Shown here: piece by piece, positions 1 through 9,054 of the stretch
Numbering within the stretch: the first letter of the stretch is position 1
How the letters are laid out: every line of letters starts with the position of its first letter
Source of the DNA: an uncultured bacterium
GTDB lineage: Bacteria > Patescibacteriota > Saccharimonadia > Saccharimonadales > Saccharimonadaceae
DNA: 64,000 nt
Assembly: GCA_903821365.1 (NCBI GenBank)
Contig: CAIJKY010000013.1
Span: 62,001-126,000 of the forward strand
Direction: 5' to 3'
Made by a program: the position numbers and the translations under genes
Notes under the pieces: generated by a model
The model's database searches: none
What the model was told of the DNA's origin: nothing
The model's input: the letters and a program-made list of their open reading frames with translations, nothing else

Positions 1-336
1 AGTGAGCGTAAAGCCATCAGTGAAAATTTTTGGCCCAAGCTTTACTTTTAACTTCACTTCATAGCGATCTTGGCTCTGCCCAAACGAGTTAGTAATACCA
101 ACTTGATGGAACGAGGTGGTTGTGACGACCTGTTTTGTTACGCCAACGTTTGGATGTCCGGCAAGTAATGTAAATGATAGCGTCGTGCCATCACATACAA
201 TATCACTCGCATGAATTGCCGATCGATAGGCACCGGTATCAACTTTGGCGGGAATTTGCGCGATGCCAAAATCAACAAAAGTAAGCACTTCTGATCGACC
301 TATGACAACTTTATGGAAATCGCGTTTCGTGGGCAT
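1..336 (-). CDS. RimK-associated retropepsin-like zinc protease (3' truncated by window edge)
   Basis: The first 112 codons of a gene running off the left edge. The ATG is at 336 and the frame is open to base 1. The N-terminus reads VIGRSEVLTFVDFGIAQIPA and continues K-V-D-T-G-A, with S-A-I-H-A shortly after. This matches the putative ATP-dependent zinc protease/RimK-associated retropepsin-like family, in which D-T-G-A holds the aspartyl-protease-like active site. In many bacteria such proteins are encoded with RimK-type ATP-grasp ligases; the partner here would lie outside the window. The family call rests on the motif. The substrate is unknown. Confidence 0.75.
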   Translation of the reverse strand, partial: MPTKRDFHKVVIGRSEVLTFVDFGIAQIPAKVDTGAYRSAIHASDIVCDGTTLSFTLLAGHPNVGVTKQVVTTTSFHQVGITNSFGQSQDRYEVKLKVKLGPKIFTDGFTLT

Positions 337-461
337 GGAATGTATTATGAATGAGATACTGATTTTAGCAATAGTGATATATTACTAATATACTAACACA
401 TTTTTAAATAATTTCAATGCTTCTATCTTGAATTCGGCTGAATAAGCGATGTGCGAACATG

Positions 462-3400
462 CTACTGTTTTAAATTTTTTTCAGCATGAACCAGCCGATA
501 GATGCCATAAGCGATTAACGTTGCGGCGATAATGCCTACTTGCACAAATGCGTAACTGCGTGCCATATATATGACCGCCACAATACTTACAATAATTGAC
601 CAGTAGATAAGATACGCACGACGATCAAATACGCCAACAACCAGCAGGGCTGCGTGCTCGGCGAGCAAGATCAACGCGTATGTTTCTGGGTCGGCAACAG
701 TTTGATACACGACTGGCAGAGAGAAGACTGCAAGTGCTGCGTACTTTGTTAGCTCGGCCGACTGTATCATTTTTCGGGTACGCAATCTCCACACCACAAG
801 CGCAAGGTATGCAGCCCATATATGCGTATAAATTAACCATGACGTTTCAGGCATCGCGCGCCACATTAATTGCTGTAGCGCAACCAGAGTGAAAGCAATT
901 GGCACAAGCATCTGCAGAGACGACAGGCGCAAACGATGCCCCTCGAGCAGAAGCATTCCAGCTGTTGCCGCTAGTAGTAGTGGTCCTATCGCAAGGGGCA
1001 ATAGTCCAGGATTTGCGAAGTCAATGAGCCAACCAAAGAGCGCAAGAGTCGCTGTCGTGACAATAAGCGCTCTTGCACGCTCGCCCTCAGCTCGGATCAA
1101 GTGAATTGTTATATAGCCAAAGACCGCGCCAATAACGAGTGCCAGTATGAAATATAGTGCCGTAGAGCGCTCGGCACCAAGCAAAAGCAGCAGCCACTGC
1201 CAAGCCGCGAGACTGAATAATAGCGGCACCGCTGCCGCGAGTGTCGGCGATTGGTCCTTGTACGATAAAGCCAATGTCACGAGCGCCGCGCTTAACAACA
1301 CAATAATTGCGAGTAATATAGATGGCTGGCCAAGCGCCACAACAACAGTTCCAGCGATTGCCGCGCCGTATACCGCTCGATAGGCATGAAGCGTTTCTGG
1401 CAACAAACTCATTCGACGCACGAAATACGCGACAGCCCCTACGGCAGCAGTGAGTAGCAGTACAGTATACGGCTGCTCAGCAACATAGATCGATGCACCC
1501 GACACTGCGACGAATCCAATGATCATTGCGGCGGTAAAAACCAAGGCCGCTGCCGCGAGCGCATAGTATTGTGCGCTTTTTTGTAAATATCCTTCAAGCC
1601 AAACTGCGGAACCAATTGCAAATAGTGCCCATAATAATAAATGTGCACTTAGCCCAAGCGGTGCGCCATATGCCAAAATAATTTGCTCGGCGGCAATCAC
1701 ACCCGCTGCTGCAGCTACCGTTCGCCACTCAAGAGAGACCTGATATTGGGTGAGCTTATACAGCGCAATAACTGCATAGGTGAGTAGTATAAGTGGTGCA
1801 ATAAATGCAGGTGCAATAGCGACAGAGGCAATAAACCAAGCAACAAGACCTAGTCCGATCGTCCATGCAAACATCGCGTATTGCGTCTTCGGGCGGACAC
1901 TTCTCTCGGCATACAGTAAGCTGTATACGCTTGTAATCAGCACAGCCGAGAGCATCACTTGCTGCACCGTGAAATGCAACTGCAGACCATCAGCAAGACT
2001 CAAACAGGCAGCTAGCACGAATGATGGAGTAAGCACGCTCAATGCCAGCCAGTGTTCATAGCGGCTCATTCGCTCTAACATGAGCAATGTCGCAATCTGC
2101 ATTGAAAGCGTCAACCACCAGATATCGCTGCCCAGGCTCGCCATCCAAGCAGTTGCAAGGAGTACGAGCACACCTACACGTAGAATACGCACCATCACCG
2201 GCTCTTGTCTTAGCAAGTGTCGAATATAGTAAAGTTTCGCCGCTACAATGAAACAACCAACGCTAATAATAGCAATTCTCGTCAATGCGTCAGACGTGGC
2301 CGCTTCAGCGATAGAAAATGGTAATGCAAATAATAATGCCGTTGCCACAATGGGCGCGTACGCCATGCTTCGCCATAACCGTGAGAGTACGGCATGAATA
2401 CCCACTGCGATAATTAGCCCAAGGCTCAGCAAGAAGCGGTCGTCAAAAATAAAGAGTAGCGCGAGCACGCTTAAAGCACTTGCAAACGTGTACAAAGCTA
2501 CGCCATACAACCGGCTGTCAGCAAATAATGGCCGGCGTAGCTGGAATCGTAGCCAGAGTGCGTGGAGTCCGCCCAACAGGAGTAGTAACAATCCGAGAAG
2601 ATGGGCATCAGAAACAGCAGTATGGAATAAGGTGATGCCACCGAGCAACGCCGTACCTTGCGCCGCTATGGCGTACCAGTTTTTAGCAATTGATTGACTT
2701 GAGTCACGAGCTACTATCGCGTAGTAAAATGCTGCAAGGATAAGCGAGACGCCTGTGTGCCACAGCGGCAATGCTTGGCTCGTTAATACAAAACCAGATA
2801 GCACTGTTAATGGCACTAATAGCTGCGCCATACGCTCAACAGGTCCTGCAGCAATGGTAAGACTGCCGCGTAGGCGCGGGCGAAGCAAGTACAAGATGAT
2901 ACTCGAAAGAATAATCAGCCAGCTGTAGAAATAGAGTGGCGCAACTGCAAGGCTGGCGCCAGACAGGATAACGGAGACCCACGATAATACACTGATATAG
3001 CCAAGTGTGTTTGAGCGCAGTTTGATTGCGGCGTAGATATAAAGCACAGCTCCGATGGCGGAAGTAGTTGCCCAGCTAAGCCGACTATCAATGCCAAGCA
3101 ATGAATGCGCTGCGACGCCACATATCGGTAGCAAAAGTATGCCAATACTAACGAAGACGATCGCTGCAGGGTGCAGGCTTGAGCGCAACTTTAACAGCGA
3201 CAAGCCGGCAACATAAAATGCTAACGCGCCGACAGCAAGGACTGCAAAGCGCGCTCCATTATCAACGGATGCATATGCCAAAAATAGTGCCGCAGCTGTG
3301 ACAAGTAGAAATGCGCCTAAGTAAAGCATCGCCACTGTTTGGTCAGTGTGCGTTCGCAGCCTATGCAGCGGCGATTCAGTGGGTTTGGGTGGTGCAGCTA

Positions 3401-3755
3401 CGGGGCTATTGTCTTGCGCCGTAAGCTGATGCCCGGGCTGAAGCGGCGTAGCAATCTGGGCCGCTTGATAATGCCCTGGATCAGCCACAGGCAGTCCATA
3501 CTGCCAGCCGAGCTCAAGAGCGCGTCGTAGACCCCGTTTTTCAGATTCATCATCTGTAGCAGCAAGCGCTGCTTGAAGCGCAGCAACATATTGCATCTGA
3601 GGGTTTGGCTGCTGTGCATTACGACCATTTGCCTCGGGTCGTAGACACGCATAAAGCAAGAAGCCAAGCCAAAGCGCCCATAATATCCAAGACCCTATAA
3701 AGAAGAATGCGACAAAGCCGACAATCAATGCCCACATTACTTGCTTGTTGTTCAT
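462..3755 (-). CDS. giant polytopic membrane protein, function unknown
   Basis: A 1097-residue protein made almost entirely of hydrophobic segments, probably close to 30 membrane spans. An N-terminal hydrophobic hairpin (about residues 7-38) is followed by a Gln/Pro-rich cytoplasmic stretch to about residue 130, then continuous helices. It resembles the very long membrane proteins of Actinobacteria and CPR (SCO7613 C-terminal type), but I see no catalytic motif. It lies downstream of dnaJ on the same strand with a short gap (54 bp), so read-through from the heat-shock block is possible. There is no sign of frameshift despite the length. Confidence 0.6.
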   Translation of the reverse strand: MNNKQVMWALIVGFVAFFFIGSWILWALWLGFLLYACLRPEANGRNAQQPNPQMQYVAALQAALAATDDESEKRGLRRALELGWQYGLPVADPGHYQAAQIATPLQPGHQLTAQDNSPVAAPPKPTESPLHRLRTHTDQTVAMLYLGAFLLVTAAALFLAYASVDNGARFAVLAVGALAFYVAGLSLLKLRSSLHPAAIVFVSIGILLLPICGVAAHSLLGIDSRLSWATTSAIGAVLYIYAAIKLRSNTLGYISVLSWVSVILSGASLAVAPLYFYSWLIILSSIILYLLRPRLRGSLTIAAGPVERMAQLLVPLTVLSGFVLTSQALPLWHTGVSLILAAFYYAIVARDSSQSIAKNWYAIAAQGTALLGGITLFHTAVSDAHLLGLLLLLLGGLHALWLRFQLRRPLFADSRLYGVALYTFASALSVLALLFIFDDRFLLSLGLIIAVGIHAVLSRLWRSMAYAPIVATALLFALPFSIAEAATSDALTRIAIISVGCFIVAAKLYYIRHLLRQEPVMVRILRVGVLVLLATAWMASLGSDIWWLTLSMQIATLLMLERMSRYEHWLALSVLTPSFVLAACLSLADGLQLHFTVQQVMLSAVLITSVYSLLYAERSVRPKTQYAMFAWTIGLGLVAWFIASVAIAPAFIAPLILLTYAVIALYKLTQYQVSLEWRTVAAAAGVIAAEQIILAYGAPLGLSAHLLLWALFAIGSAVWLEGYLQKSAQYYALAAAALVFTAAMIIGFVAVSGASIYVAEQPYTVLLLTAAVGAVAYFVRRMSLLPETLHAYRAVYGAAIAGTVVVALGQPSILLAIIVLLSAALVTLALSYKDQSPTLAAAVPLLFSLAAWQWLLLLLGAERSTALYFILALVIGAVFGYITIHLIRAEGERARALIVTTATLALFGWLIDFANPGLLPLAIGPLLLAATAGMLLLEGHRLRLSSLQMLVPIAFTLVALQQLMWRAMPETSWLIYTHIWAAYLALVVWRLRTRKMIQSAELTKYAALAVFSLPVVYQTVADPETYALILLAEHAALLVVGVFDRRAYLIYWSIIVSIVAVIYMARSYAFVQVGIIAATLIAYGIYRLVHAEKNLKQ

Positions 3756-3809
3756 TGTACGGTTAAGTATATCGGAAGCAAGCGCCTGCGCAAAGCTTGG
3801 AATCTACAA

Positions 3810-4925
3810 CTATAGCCCGAACAGGCCACGCTTGCCCGATGTCGCACCGAGCTCTTCAAGAATCTGCTTTTGCTTTTTGGTCAACTTAGTCGGCGTATCA
3901 ACACGAATCGTCACAATATGATCTCCGCGGCCGCTGCCACGTATGCGAGGTACGCCGTGCTCCGAAAGTTTAAAGTCAGTTCCACTTTGCGTTCCTGCTG
4001 GCACCTCGATTGTAAGTGGGCCATCAACTGTATCAACTTCTACATTAGCACCAAGCGCCGCCTGAACCATTGGCATGTGTACTTCGCTCAATATCAAATC
4101 GTTTTCACGCGTGAAAACTTTATGAGGTCGAACTTTTATCGAGATATATAAATCACCTTTTTCGCCTTGCGCAATTGCCTCGCCTCTGCCAGTCAGGCGA
4201 ATAGTCGCACCCTCGTCAACACCAGCAGGAACTTTCAATTTAATCGTCTGGCGGCGACGCTCCGTGCCCTTGCCGCGACATACAGTACAGACCTTCTTTG
4301 GAACTTTGCCGCGACCTTCACACGTAGGACAAAGCACTGCTTGCTGGATCTGACCAAAAAGCGTATTCATGACACGCATCTGCTGGCCAGAGCCCTTGCA
4401 GGTATCGCACGTTTTCAGATCGTAGCCCGGCTCGGCAGTCGTCCCCTTGCAGTGCGTACACATGTCTTCCATAGTAAGCGTCAGTGGCTTTTCAACACCG
4501 AACACCGCTTCTTCAAACGTTAGCTCTATCTCGGTGGCGACATCGTTGCCCCGACGCTCACGCTGCTGTTGTTGACGTTGCTGGCCGCCAAAAAAGCTAC
4601 CAAACATATTGCCCAAACCACCGTCGCCAAAATCAAACTGGAAGCCCTGACTACCGCCTGCGCCGCCAAAACCTTCAAAGGGGTTGCCGCTAGGACCGCT
4701 ACTGTTGCCGCCGACACCTGCATGACCAAACTGATCATAGCGCTGACGTTTGCTGCCGTCCTTAAGCACTTCATAGGCTTCAGAAGCTTCTTTGAATTTC
4801 GCTTCGTCGCCACCTTGCTTGTCAGGATGGTACTTAACAGCTAGCTTTCGGAAAGCTTTCTTAATTTCATCGGCCGACGCACCCTTGGCGATGCCCAGCA
4901 CTTCATAGTAGTCTCGTTTCGCCAT
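3810..4925 (-). CDS. dnaJ: chaperone DnaJ (Hsp40)
   Basis: Co-chaperone that delivers unfolded clients to DnaK and stimulates its ATPase. J domain at residues 1-70 with the HPD triad at 33-35, then a Gly/Phe-rich linker, then four Cys-x-x-Cys zinc-binding repeats ([30 protein letters not shown]), then the C-terminal substrate domains. The first repeat lacks the usual second Gly. The start is set at [11 protein letters not shown]; nine upstream in-frame codons would run into the CIRCE operator. A TACTAT -10 box at 4935-4940 leaves 9 nt to the ATG, so its own transcript would be almost leaderless. Confidence 0.97.
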   Translation of the reverse strand: MAKRDYYEVLGIAKGASADEIKKAFRKLAVKYHPDKQGGDEAKFKEASEAYEVLKDGSKRQRYDQFGHAGVGGNSSGPSGNPFEGFGGAGGSQGFQFDFGDGGLGNMFGSFFGGQQRQQQQRERRGNDVATEIELTFEEAVFGVEKPLTLTMEDMCTHCKGTTAEPGYDLKTCDTCKGSGQQMRVMNTLFGQIQQAVLCPTCEGRGKVPKKVCTVCRGKGTERRRQTIKLKVPAGVDEGATIRLTGRGEAIAQGEKGDLYISIKVRPHKVFTRENDLILSEVHMPMVQAALGANVEVDTVDGPLTIEVPAGTQSGTDFKLSEHGVPRIRGSGRGDHIVTIRVDTPTKLTKKQKQILEELGATSGKRGLFGL

Positions 4926-4942
4926 ATATATTCCATAGTAGT

Positions 4943-4975
4943 AAACTAGCACTCAAAGTTCAAGAGTGCTAGTTT
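4943..4975 (-). promoter_or_regulatory. CIRCE operator with embedded -35 box, dnaJ promoter
   Basis: Perfect inverted repeat with 12-bp arms (AAACTAGCACTC and its complement) around a 9-bp spacer, the HrcA-binding CIRCE element. Read on the minus strand, the spacer supplies TTGAAC, 17 bp upstream of TACTAT (4935-4940). HrcA bound here would therefore cover the -35 region. The element sits in the gap between the dnaK stop and the dnaJ start, giving dnaJ independent heat-shock control. Confidence 0.93.
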
Positions 4976-4986
4976 ACGATACCTTG

Positions 4987-6903
4987 CTATTTTTTATCGT
5001 CGACAACTTCGCCTTCAACGGGCTCGTCGTCTTTTTTGCCATCAGCCTTAGCGTCTGCGTCGGCAGGCTTTTTATCCTGCTCTTCTTTTGCAGCCGCTTC
5101 GTAGATCTTAGCGCCAATGGTCTGAATTTTTTCCATCAGCTCTTTGGTCGCCGCTTCTAACTCAGCAGTGTCTGTGCTATCTTTGTGCTTCTTAGCTTCT
5201 TCAAGGGCTTCAGCAATGACTTTTTTATCTTCATCACTGATCTTATCCTTGTGCTCGTCAGGCATTTTTTCTGCCTGATAGATAGCATTTTCTAGTAGGT
5301 TACGGGCTTCAACAGCTTCTCGCTTTTTCTTGTCTTCATCGGCGTGCTCTTCGGCTTCGCGAGCAGCTTTTTCAATATCGTCTTTGCTGAGGTTGCCACT
5401 ATCTTGAATAGTAATCGACTGCTCTTTGCCAGTTCCCTTGTCTTTGGCAGTAACATTGAGAATGCCGTTTGCGTCGATATTAAAGGTCACCTCAATCTGG
5501 GGCACGCCACGTGGCGCAGGCGCGATTCCGTCAAGCACAAAGCGCCCAAGGCTCTTGTTGTCGGCTGACATTTCTCGCTCACCCTGCAAAACGTGAATCT
5601 CAACCTGTGGCTGATTATCAGCGGCCGTACTAAATGTCTCACTCTTGCTCGTTGGAACAGTCGTGTTGCGCTCAATCAGTTTTGTGCTGACTGCGCCCAT
5701 CGTTTCAATACCGAGGCTCAGTGGCGTTACGTCAAGCAACAACACATCCTTGACATCACCTGCAAGCACGCCACCTTGAATTGCAGCACCGATAGCCACA
5801 ACTTCGTCAGGGTTAACGCCCTTAAGCGGGTCTTTGCCAAAGATAGCTTTTACCTTTTCGACAACCGCTGGCATGCGAGTCATACCACCGACAAGCACAA
5901 TCTCGTCGACATCACTGGCTTTAAGGCCAGCGTCTTTCAGCGCTTTTTCGATAGGAGTTGCTGTCTTTTCAATCAGATCTTTGACAAGCTCTTCGAGCTT
6001 GGCACGGGTTAGCTTATACTCAAAGTGCTTTGGACCATCAGCATCTGCAGTAAGGAATGGCAGGTTGATGTCTGTCTCACTGGCACTTGAAAGCTCTTTC
6101 TTAGCTTTTTCAGCTTCATCCTTGAGGCGCTGCATGGCCGCTTTGTCATCTTTAAGATCAATGCCTTGTTCTTTTTTGAACTCTTCAAGGAAGTGGTTCA
6201 CAATGCGGTTATCAAAGTCTTCACCACCAAGATGCGTGTCGCCATTTGTTGACTTGACTTCGAAGACTCCATCACCAAGGTCAAGGATTGAGACGTCGAA
6301 TGTACCGCCACCTAAGTCGAAAACAGCAATCGTTTCGCTCTTCTTTTTATCAAGACCATAGGCAAGTGCAGCAGCAGTTGGCTCGTTAATGATGCGCTTG
6401 ACCTCAAGTCCTGCAATCTTACCAGCGTCTTTCGTTGCTTGGCGCTGAGAGTCGTCAAAGTAAGCAGGCACCGTAATAACCGCTTCGGTCACTGGCTCAC
6501 CAAGAAAAGCTTCGGCATCAGCTTTGATCTTAGACAGAATCATTGCTGATACTTCCTCAGGGCTGTAATCTTTTTCTCCGAGTTTTACTTTAACGCCATC
6601 ACCACTCTTGATGATTTCGTACGGCATAATATCAAGATCTTTTTGTACTTCTTGATCACTAAACTTGCGGCCAATTAGACGCTTAACACCGTAGATAGTG
6701 TTCTTTGGATTTGTTACGCGTTGTCGCTGCGCAACCTGACCAACGAGTCGCTCTTCTTTGCCGTCTTTGCTTTTTTTAATTGCGACAACGCTTGGTGTCG
6801 TGCGGTTACCTTCGGCATTTGCGATAACCTCGGGCTTGCCGGCGAGCATATAAGCGACGGCACTGTTTGTCGTACCAAGATCGATACCAATAATTTTTCC
6901 CAT
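4987..6903 (-). CDS. dnaK: chaperone DnaK (Hsp70)
   Basis: ATP-dependent foldase of the DnaK-DnaJ-GrpE system. 638 residues from [18 protein letters not shown]. The nucleotide-binding domain carries the IDLGTTNS phosphate loop, the VPAYF segment and [12 protein letters not shown]; the substrate domain begins near residue 385, and the charged C-terminal lid ends in a Lys/Asp-rich tail. Start chosen because AGGAG lies at normal distance before this ATG; the 11 upstream in-frame codons belong to the leader. Two CIRCE operators lie upstream. Full family length, no oddities. Confidence 0.98.
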   Translation of the reverse strand: MGKIIGIDLGTTNSAVAYMLAGKPEVIANAEGNRTTPSVVAIKKSKDGKEERLVGQVAQRQRVTNPKNTIYGVKRLIGRKFSDQEVQKDLDIMPYEIIKSGDGVKVKLGEKDYSPEEVSAMILSKIKADAEAFLGEPVTEAVITVPAYFDDSQRQATKDAGKIAGLEVKRIINEPTAAALAYGLDKKKSETIAVFDLGGGTFDVSILDLGDGVFEVKSTNGDTHLGGEDFDNRIVNHFLEEFKKEQGIDLKDDKAAMQRLKDEAEKAKKELSSASETDINLPFLTADADGPKHFEYKLTRAKLEELVKDLIEKTATPIEKALKDAGLKASDVDEIVLVGGMTRMPAVVEKVKAIFGKDPLKGVNPDEVVAIGAAIQGGVLAGDVKDVLLLDVTPLSLGIETMGAVSTKLIERNTTVPTSKSETFSTAADNQPQVEIHVLQGEREMSADNKSLGRFVLDGIAPAPRGVPQIEVTFNIDANGILNVTAKDKGTGKEQSITIQDSGNLSKDDIEKAAREAEEHADEDKKKREAVEARNLLENAIYQAEKMPDEHKDKISDEDKKVIAEALEEAKKHKDSTDTAELEAATKELMEKIQTIGAKIYEAAAKEEQDKKPADADAKADGKKDDEPVEGEVVDDKK

Positions 6904-6985
6904 AAAATGTGACTCCTCTTGATTGCGTCTGTACATCTACGGCAACGTTACTGTAGCAATCATATATTAAATTTCTATGAATATT

Positions 6986-7012
6986 TTAGCACTCTGTCAT
7001 AGTGAATGCTAA
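6986..7012 (-). promoter_or_regulatory. second, imperfect CIRCE operator upstream of dnaK
   Basis: TTAGCACTC, 9-bp spacer, GAATGCTAA: one mismatch from the CIRCE consensus. On the minus strand the spacer ends in ATGACA, 17 bp before TAGAAA, a weak promoter with the same geometry as the other CIRCE sites. Its centre is 46 bp (about 4.4 helical turns) from the stronger CIRCE at 7031-7059, so dnaK appears to have tandem HrcA-controlled promoters. Confidence 0.75.
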
Positions 7013-7030
7013 CTGTACTAATGGTATGAA

Positions 7031-7059
7031 ATTAGCACTCTCATGTCAAGAGTGCTAAT
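7031..7059 (-). promoter_or_regulatory. CIRCE operator with embedded TTGACA, main dnaK promoter
   Basis: Perfect inverted repeat ATTAGCACTC / GAGTGCTAAT around a 9-bp spacer. The minus-strand spacer contains TTGACA, followed after 17 bp by TACCAT. It lies in the grpE-dnaK gap, 12 bp past the grpE stop, so dnaK can be transcribed independently of hrcA-grpE. HrcA binding would mask the -35 element. Confidence 0.93.
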
Positions 7060-7070
7060 TATTAGTTGCT

Positions 7071-7574
7071 TTATTCGTCGTTGTGCGTCACTTTAACCAT
7101 GCTATGTCGGATGACGCGCCCGTTAAGCTCATACCCCGCTTGCAGTTCTTCGGCAATTTTCGCCTCATCTGCTTCCCCATCTTCACTTGCAATCGCTTCG
7201 TGAAGTTCAGGGTCAAATAGAGTGCCTGGCTTAGCTTCAATCCGCTTAAGACCAAGTCCATCAATAGATTTATCAAGCTGCTTCGTTAGGCCATTGACAC
7301 TTTGGGCCCATTTGTTGTCTTGTAAATCGTCGGGTATATGGCTAATGGCACGCTCAATATTATCAACGACTGGCAGTAATTTTAAGATAGCCATTGCAGC
7401 ACCCTGCACTCGAGCATTCTCTTTTTCAACATCAGTCCGTTTACGATAGTTCTCGAAATCAGCTCGGTTGCGCTGTAAGTCAATCGTCATCTCGCCAAGT
7501 TGTTGTTCGAGATTTTCGATTGTAGCAAGTGCTTCATCATTTTGCTCTTGTTGCTTTGCTTTATCTTTCGCCAT
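7071..7574 (-). CDS. grpE: nucleotide exchange factor GrpE
   Basis: 167 residues. Releases ADP from DnaK. N-terminal coiled coil (about residues 10-60, Gln/Glu-rich) followed by the conserved LRxRADFENYRKR-like stretch (here RNRADFENYRKRTDVEKE) and a C-terminal beta domain ending in GRVIRHSMVKV, all typical. It lies between hrcA and dnaK with no CIRCE of its own in the 48-bp gap before it, so it is presumably transcribed from the hrcA promoter. Confidence 0.95.
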   Translation of the reverse strand: MAKDKAKQQEQNDEALATIENLEQQLGEMTIDLQRNRADFENYRKRTDVEKENARVQGAAMAILKLLPVVDNIERAISHIPDDLQDNKWAQSVNGLTKQLDKSIDGLGLKRIEAKPGTLFDPELHEAIASEDGEADEAKIAEELQAGYELNGRVIRHSMVKVTHNDE

Positions 7575-7622
7575 GATTACTCCCTTTTATATCAATCTTT
7601 AACATATTGCCAAGACAATGCC

Positions 7623-8330
7623 CTACAATACTTCTTCCAACATCGCGCCAGCATGTCGCACCAATTGCATCACCCGGGCATAACTCTGACGCGTAGGGCC
7701 AAGCACACCGATGTAGCTTTTATCGGAGTATGGTGACCGGAACCGACTGATAATCAACGTGACATCAGACGCTGTCCCAATTGGATTCTCTCGCCCGATA
7801 TACACATTCAGTGGTTCATTGGGCGCCGCCTCGCGTAGCCAAGGCTCTAGATTATCGAGCAAGCGCGCCACCTGTTGCGCATGCGCGCTCCTTAGGAACT
7901 CGGGTTGGCTGAACAGATTACCGATGCCACTCATGTAAAGCTGGTCGCCAATTGTCGCGATGCCAAGATTATGCGTGAGTTCAACCAAGCTATCAACGGC
8001 GCTACGAATAGCCCTGTCAGCACGGTCAGCGTGAGGCGTCACGCGCGCTTCAATCGCTCTCGTACTGCGATTGAATTGGGTTGTGTGTGGCTCATGCGCT
8101 GCCGTTAGTTGATTAACGTAAAACCGATAGCCTTTATCTGTTGGCGTACGTCCAGCACTCGTATGTGGCTGCGCAATCATACCAAGCTCTTCAAGTTTTG
8201 CCATTTCTGCGCGAATTGTTGCGCTTGACACATTGAATAGCTTAGCAAGCGTAACGCTGCCTACGGGAACTGCCACTTCGGCATACTGCTCAATAATGGC
8301 ACCGAGTATAAGTGCTTGTCGTTCGGTCAT
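7623..8330 (-). CDS. hrcA: heat-inducible transcription repressor HrcA, short form
   Basis: Winged-helix repressor that binds CIRCE. The N-terminal DNA-binding domain is complete (TERQALILGAIIEQY, then VGSVTLAKLFNVSSATIRAE with the recognition helix, then LEELGMI and HTSAGRTPTDKGYRFYV, the HrcA signature). The C-terminus (GPTRQSYARVMQLV) is also canonical. At 235 residues it is about 100 shorter than usual HrcA; the loss is in the central dimerisation/inserted domain. Its own CIRCE is just upstream, so it autoregulates. Likely operon hrcA-grpE-dnaK-dnaJ. Confidence 0.95.
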   Translation of the reverse strand: MTERQALILGAIIEQYAEVAVPVGSVTLAKLFNVSSATIRAEMAKLEELGMIAQPHTSAGRTPTDKGYRFYVNQLTAAHEPHTTQFNRSTRAIEARVTPHADRADRAIRSAVDSLVELTHNLGIATIGDQLYMSGIGNLFSQPEFLRSAHAQQVARLLDNLEPWLREAAPNEPLNVYIGRENPIGTASDVTLIISRFRSPYSDKSYIGVLGPTRQSYARVMQLVRHAGAMLEEVL

Positions 8331-8351
8331 AACGTATGTATAGTACCGCTT

Positions 8352-8378
8352 CTAGCACTCGACAGTCAAGAGTGCTAG
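8352..8378 (-). promoter_or_regulatory. CIRCE operator with embedded -35, hrcA promoter
   Basis: Inverted repeat CTAGCACTC / GAGTGCTAG with a 9-bp spacer. The minus strand of the spacer gives TTGACT, 18 bp from TACTAT (8340-8345), which lies only 9 nt from the hrcA ATG. The adjacent plus-strand promoter at 8389-8417 is outside the operator. Confidence 0.93.
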
Positions 8379-8388
8379 CATTCTCCCC

Positions 8389-8417
8389 TTGCCAGTTCAG
8401 TGGTGAGCCAATATAGT
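8389..8417 (+). promoter_or_regulatory. sigma70-type promoter for the NMP kinase gene
   Basis: TTGCCA, 17-bp spacer, TATAGT (8412-8417). The ATG follows 10 nt after the -10 box, so transcription would start at most about 4 nt before the codon: a leaderless mRNA with no Shine-Dalgarno site. Confidence 0.7.
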
Positions 8418-8427
8418 ACTTGTATCA

Positions 8428-9054
8428 ATGAATCAGCACACACAGATCACCCACATTAAAGATTGGCTTGGACATGGCAGCCTTAATTTATTCGGCATGC
8501 CCTTCGCCGGCAAGGACACACAAGGCGAAAAACTAGCTCGTCACCTCGGTGCGCCTCTTGTTGGTGGCGGCGATATTTTGCGTGGCAGCATCATCCCACA
8601 GCATGTTAAGAAAATCATGCACGATGGTGGCCTAGTGCCGATTGAAGACTACCTGCAAATAGTCTTGCCCTATCTCGGGCGGCCAGAATATCATAAACGA
8701 CCGTTGGTACTTAGTTCGGTCGGGCGTTGGCATGGTGAAGAAACGAGTGTCATTGAAGCACTACAGCAGTCTGAGCATCACTTGAAAGCCGTAGTATTCC
8801 TGACGCTCGATGAGCGCATTATATGGCAACGCTGGAAGGCCAGTCAACGTGGCAGCTTTCGCGGGCAACGACATGATGACGACGCCGATGCGCTTGAAGT
8901 ACGTCTTGAAGAATTCCGCTTAAAAACAAAACCCGTCATTGACTTTTACCGAGATCTTGGCGTATTGATTGAGATTGACGGCAGCCAGACAATTCACGCA
9001 GTCGAGGCAGACATTATCGCCAGTCTTACTAGTCTCGCTGCAATAAAACAGTAA
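8428..9054 (+). CDS. nucleoside monophosphate kinase, adenylate kinase-like
   Basis: 208 residues. P-loop GMPFAGKDT at residues 23-31, then a GGGDILR segment matching the NMP-binding region of adenylate kinases and a lid-like Arg-rich segment (about residues 130-150). The Asp after Lys in the P-loop and the divergent lid make it an atypical family member, so AMP specificity is not certain. Its 3' end overlaps the convergent lepA gene by 26 bp. Leaderless start inferred from the -10 position. Confidence 0.82.
   Translation: MNQHTQITHIKDWLGHGSLNLFGMPFAGKDTQGEKLARHLGAPLVGGGDILRGSIIPQHVKKIMHDGGLVPIEDYLQIVLPYLGRPEYHKRPLVLSSVGRWHGEETSVIEALQQSEHHLKAVVFLTLDERIIWQRWKASQRGSFRGQRHDDDADALEVRLEEFRLKTKPVIDFYRDLGVLIEIDGSQTIHAVEADIIASLTSLAAIKQ

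Noticed and set aside
4167-4523. Plus-strand open frames opposite dnaJ, dnaK and ftsH
   Set aside because: They are antisense shadows of strongly conserved genes, have no ribosome sites and give low-complexity products.
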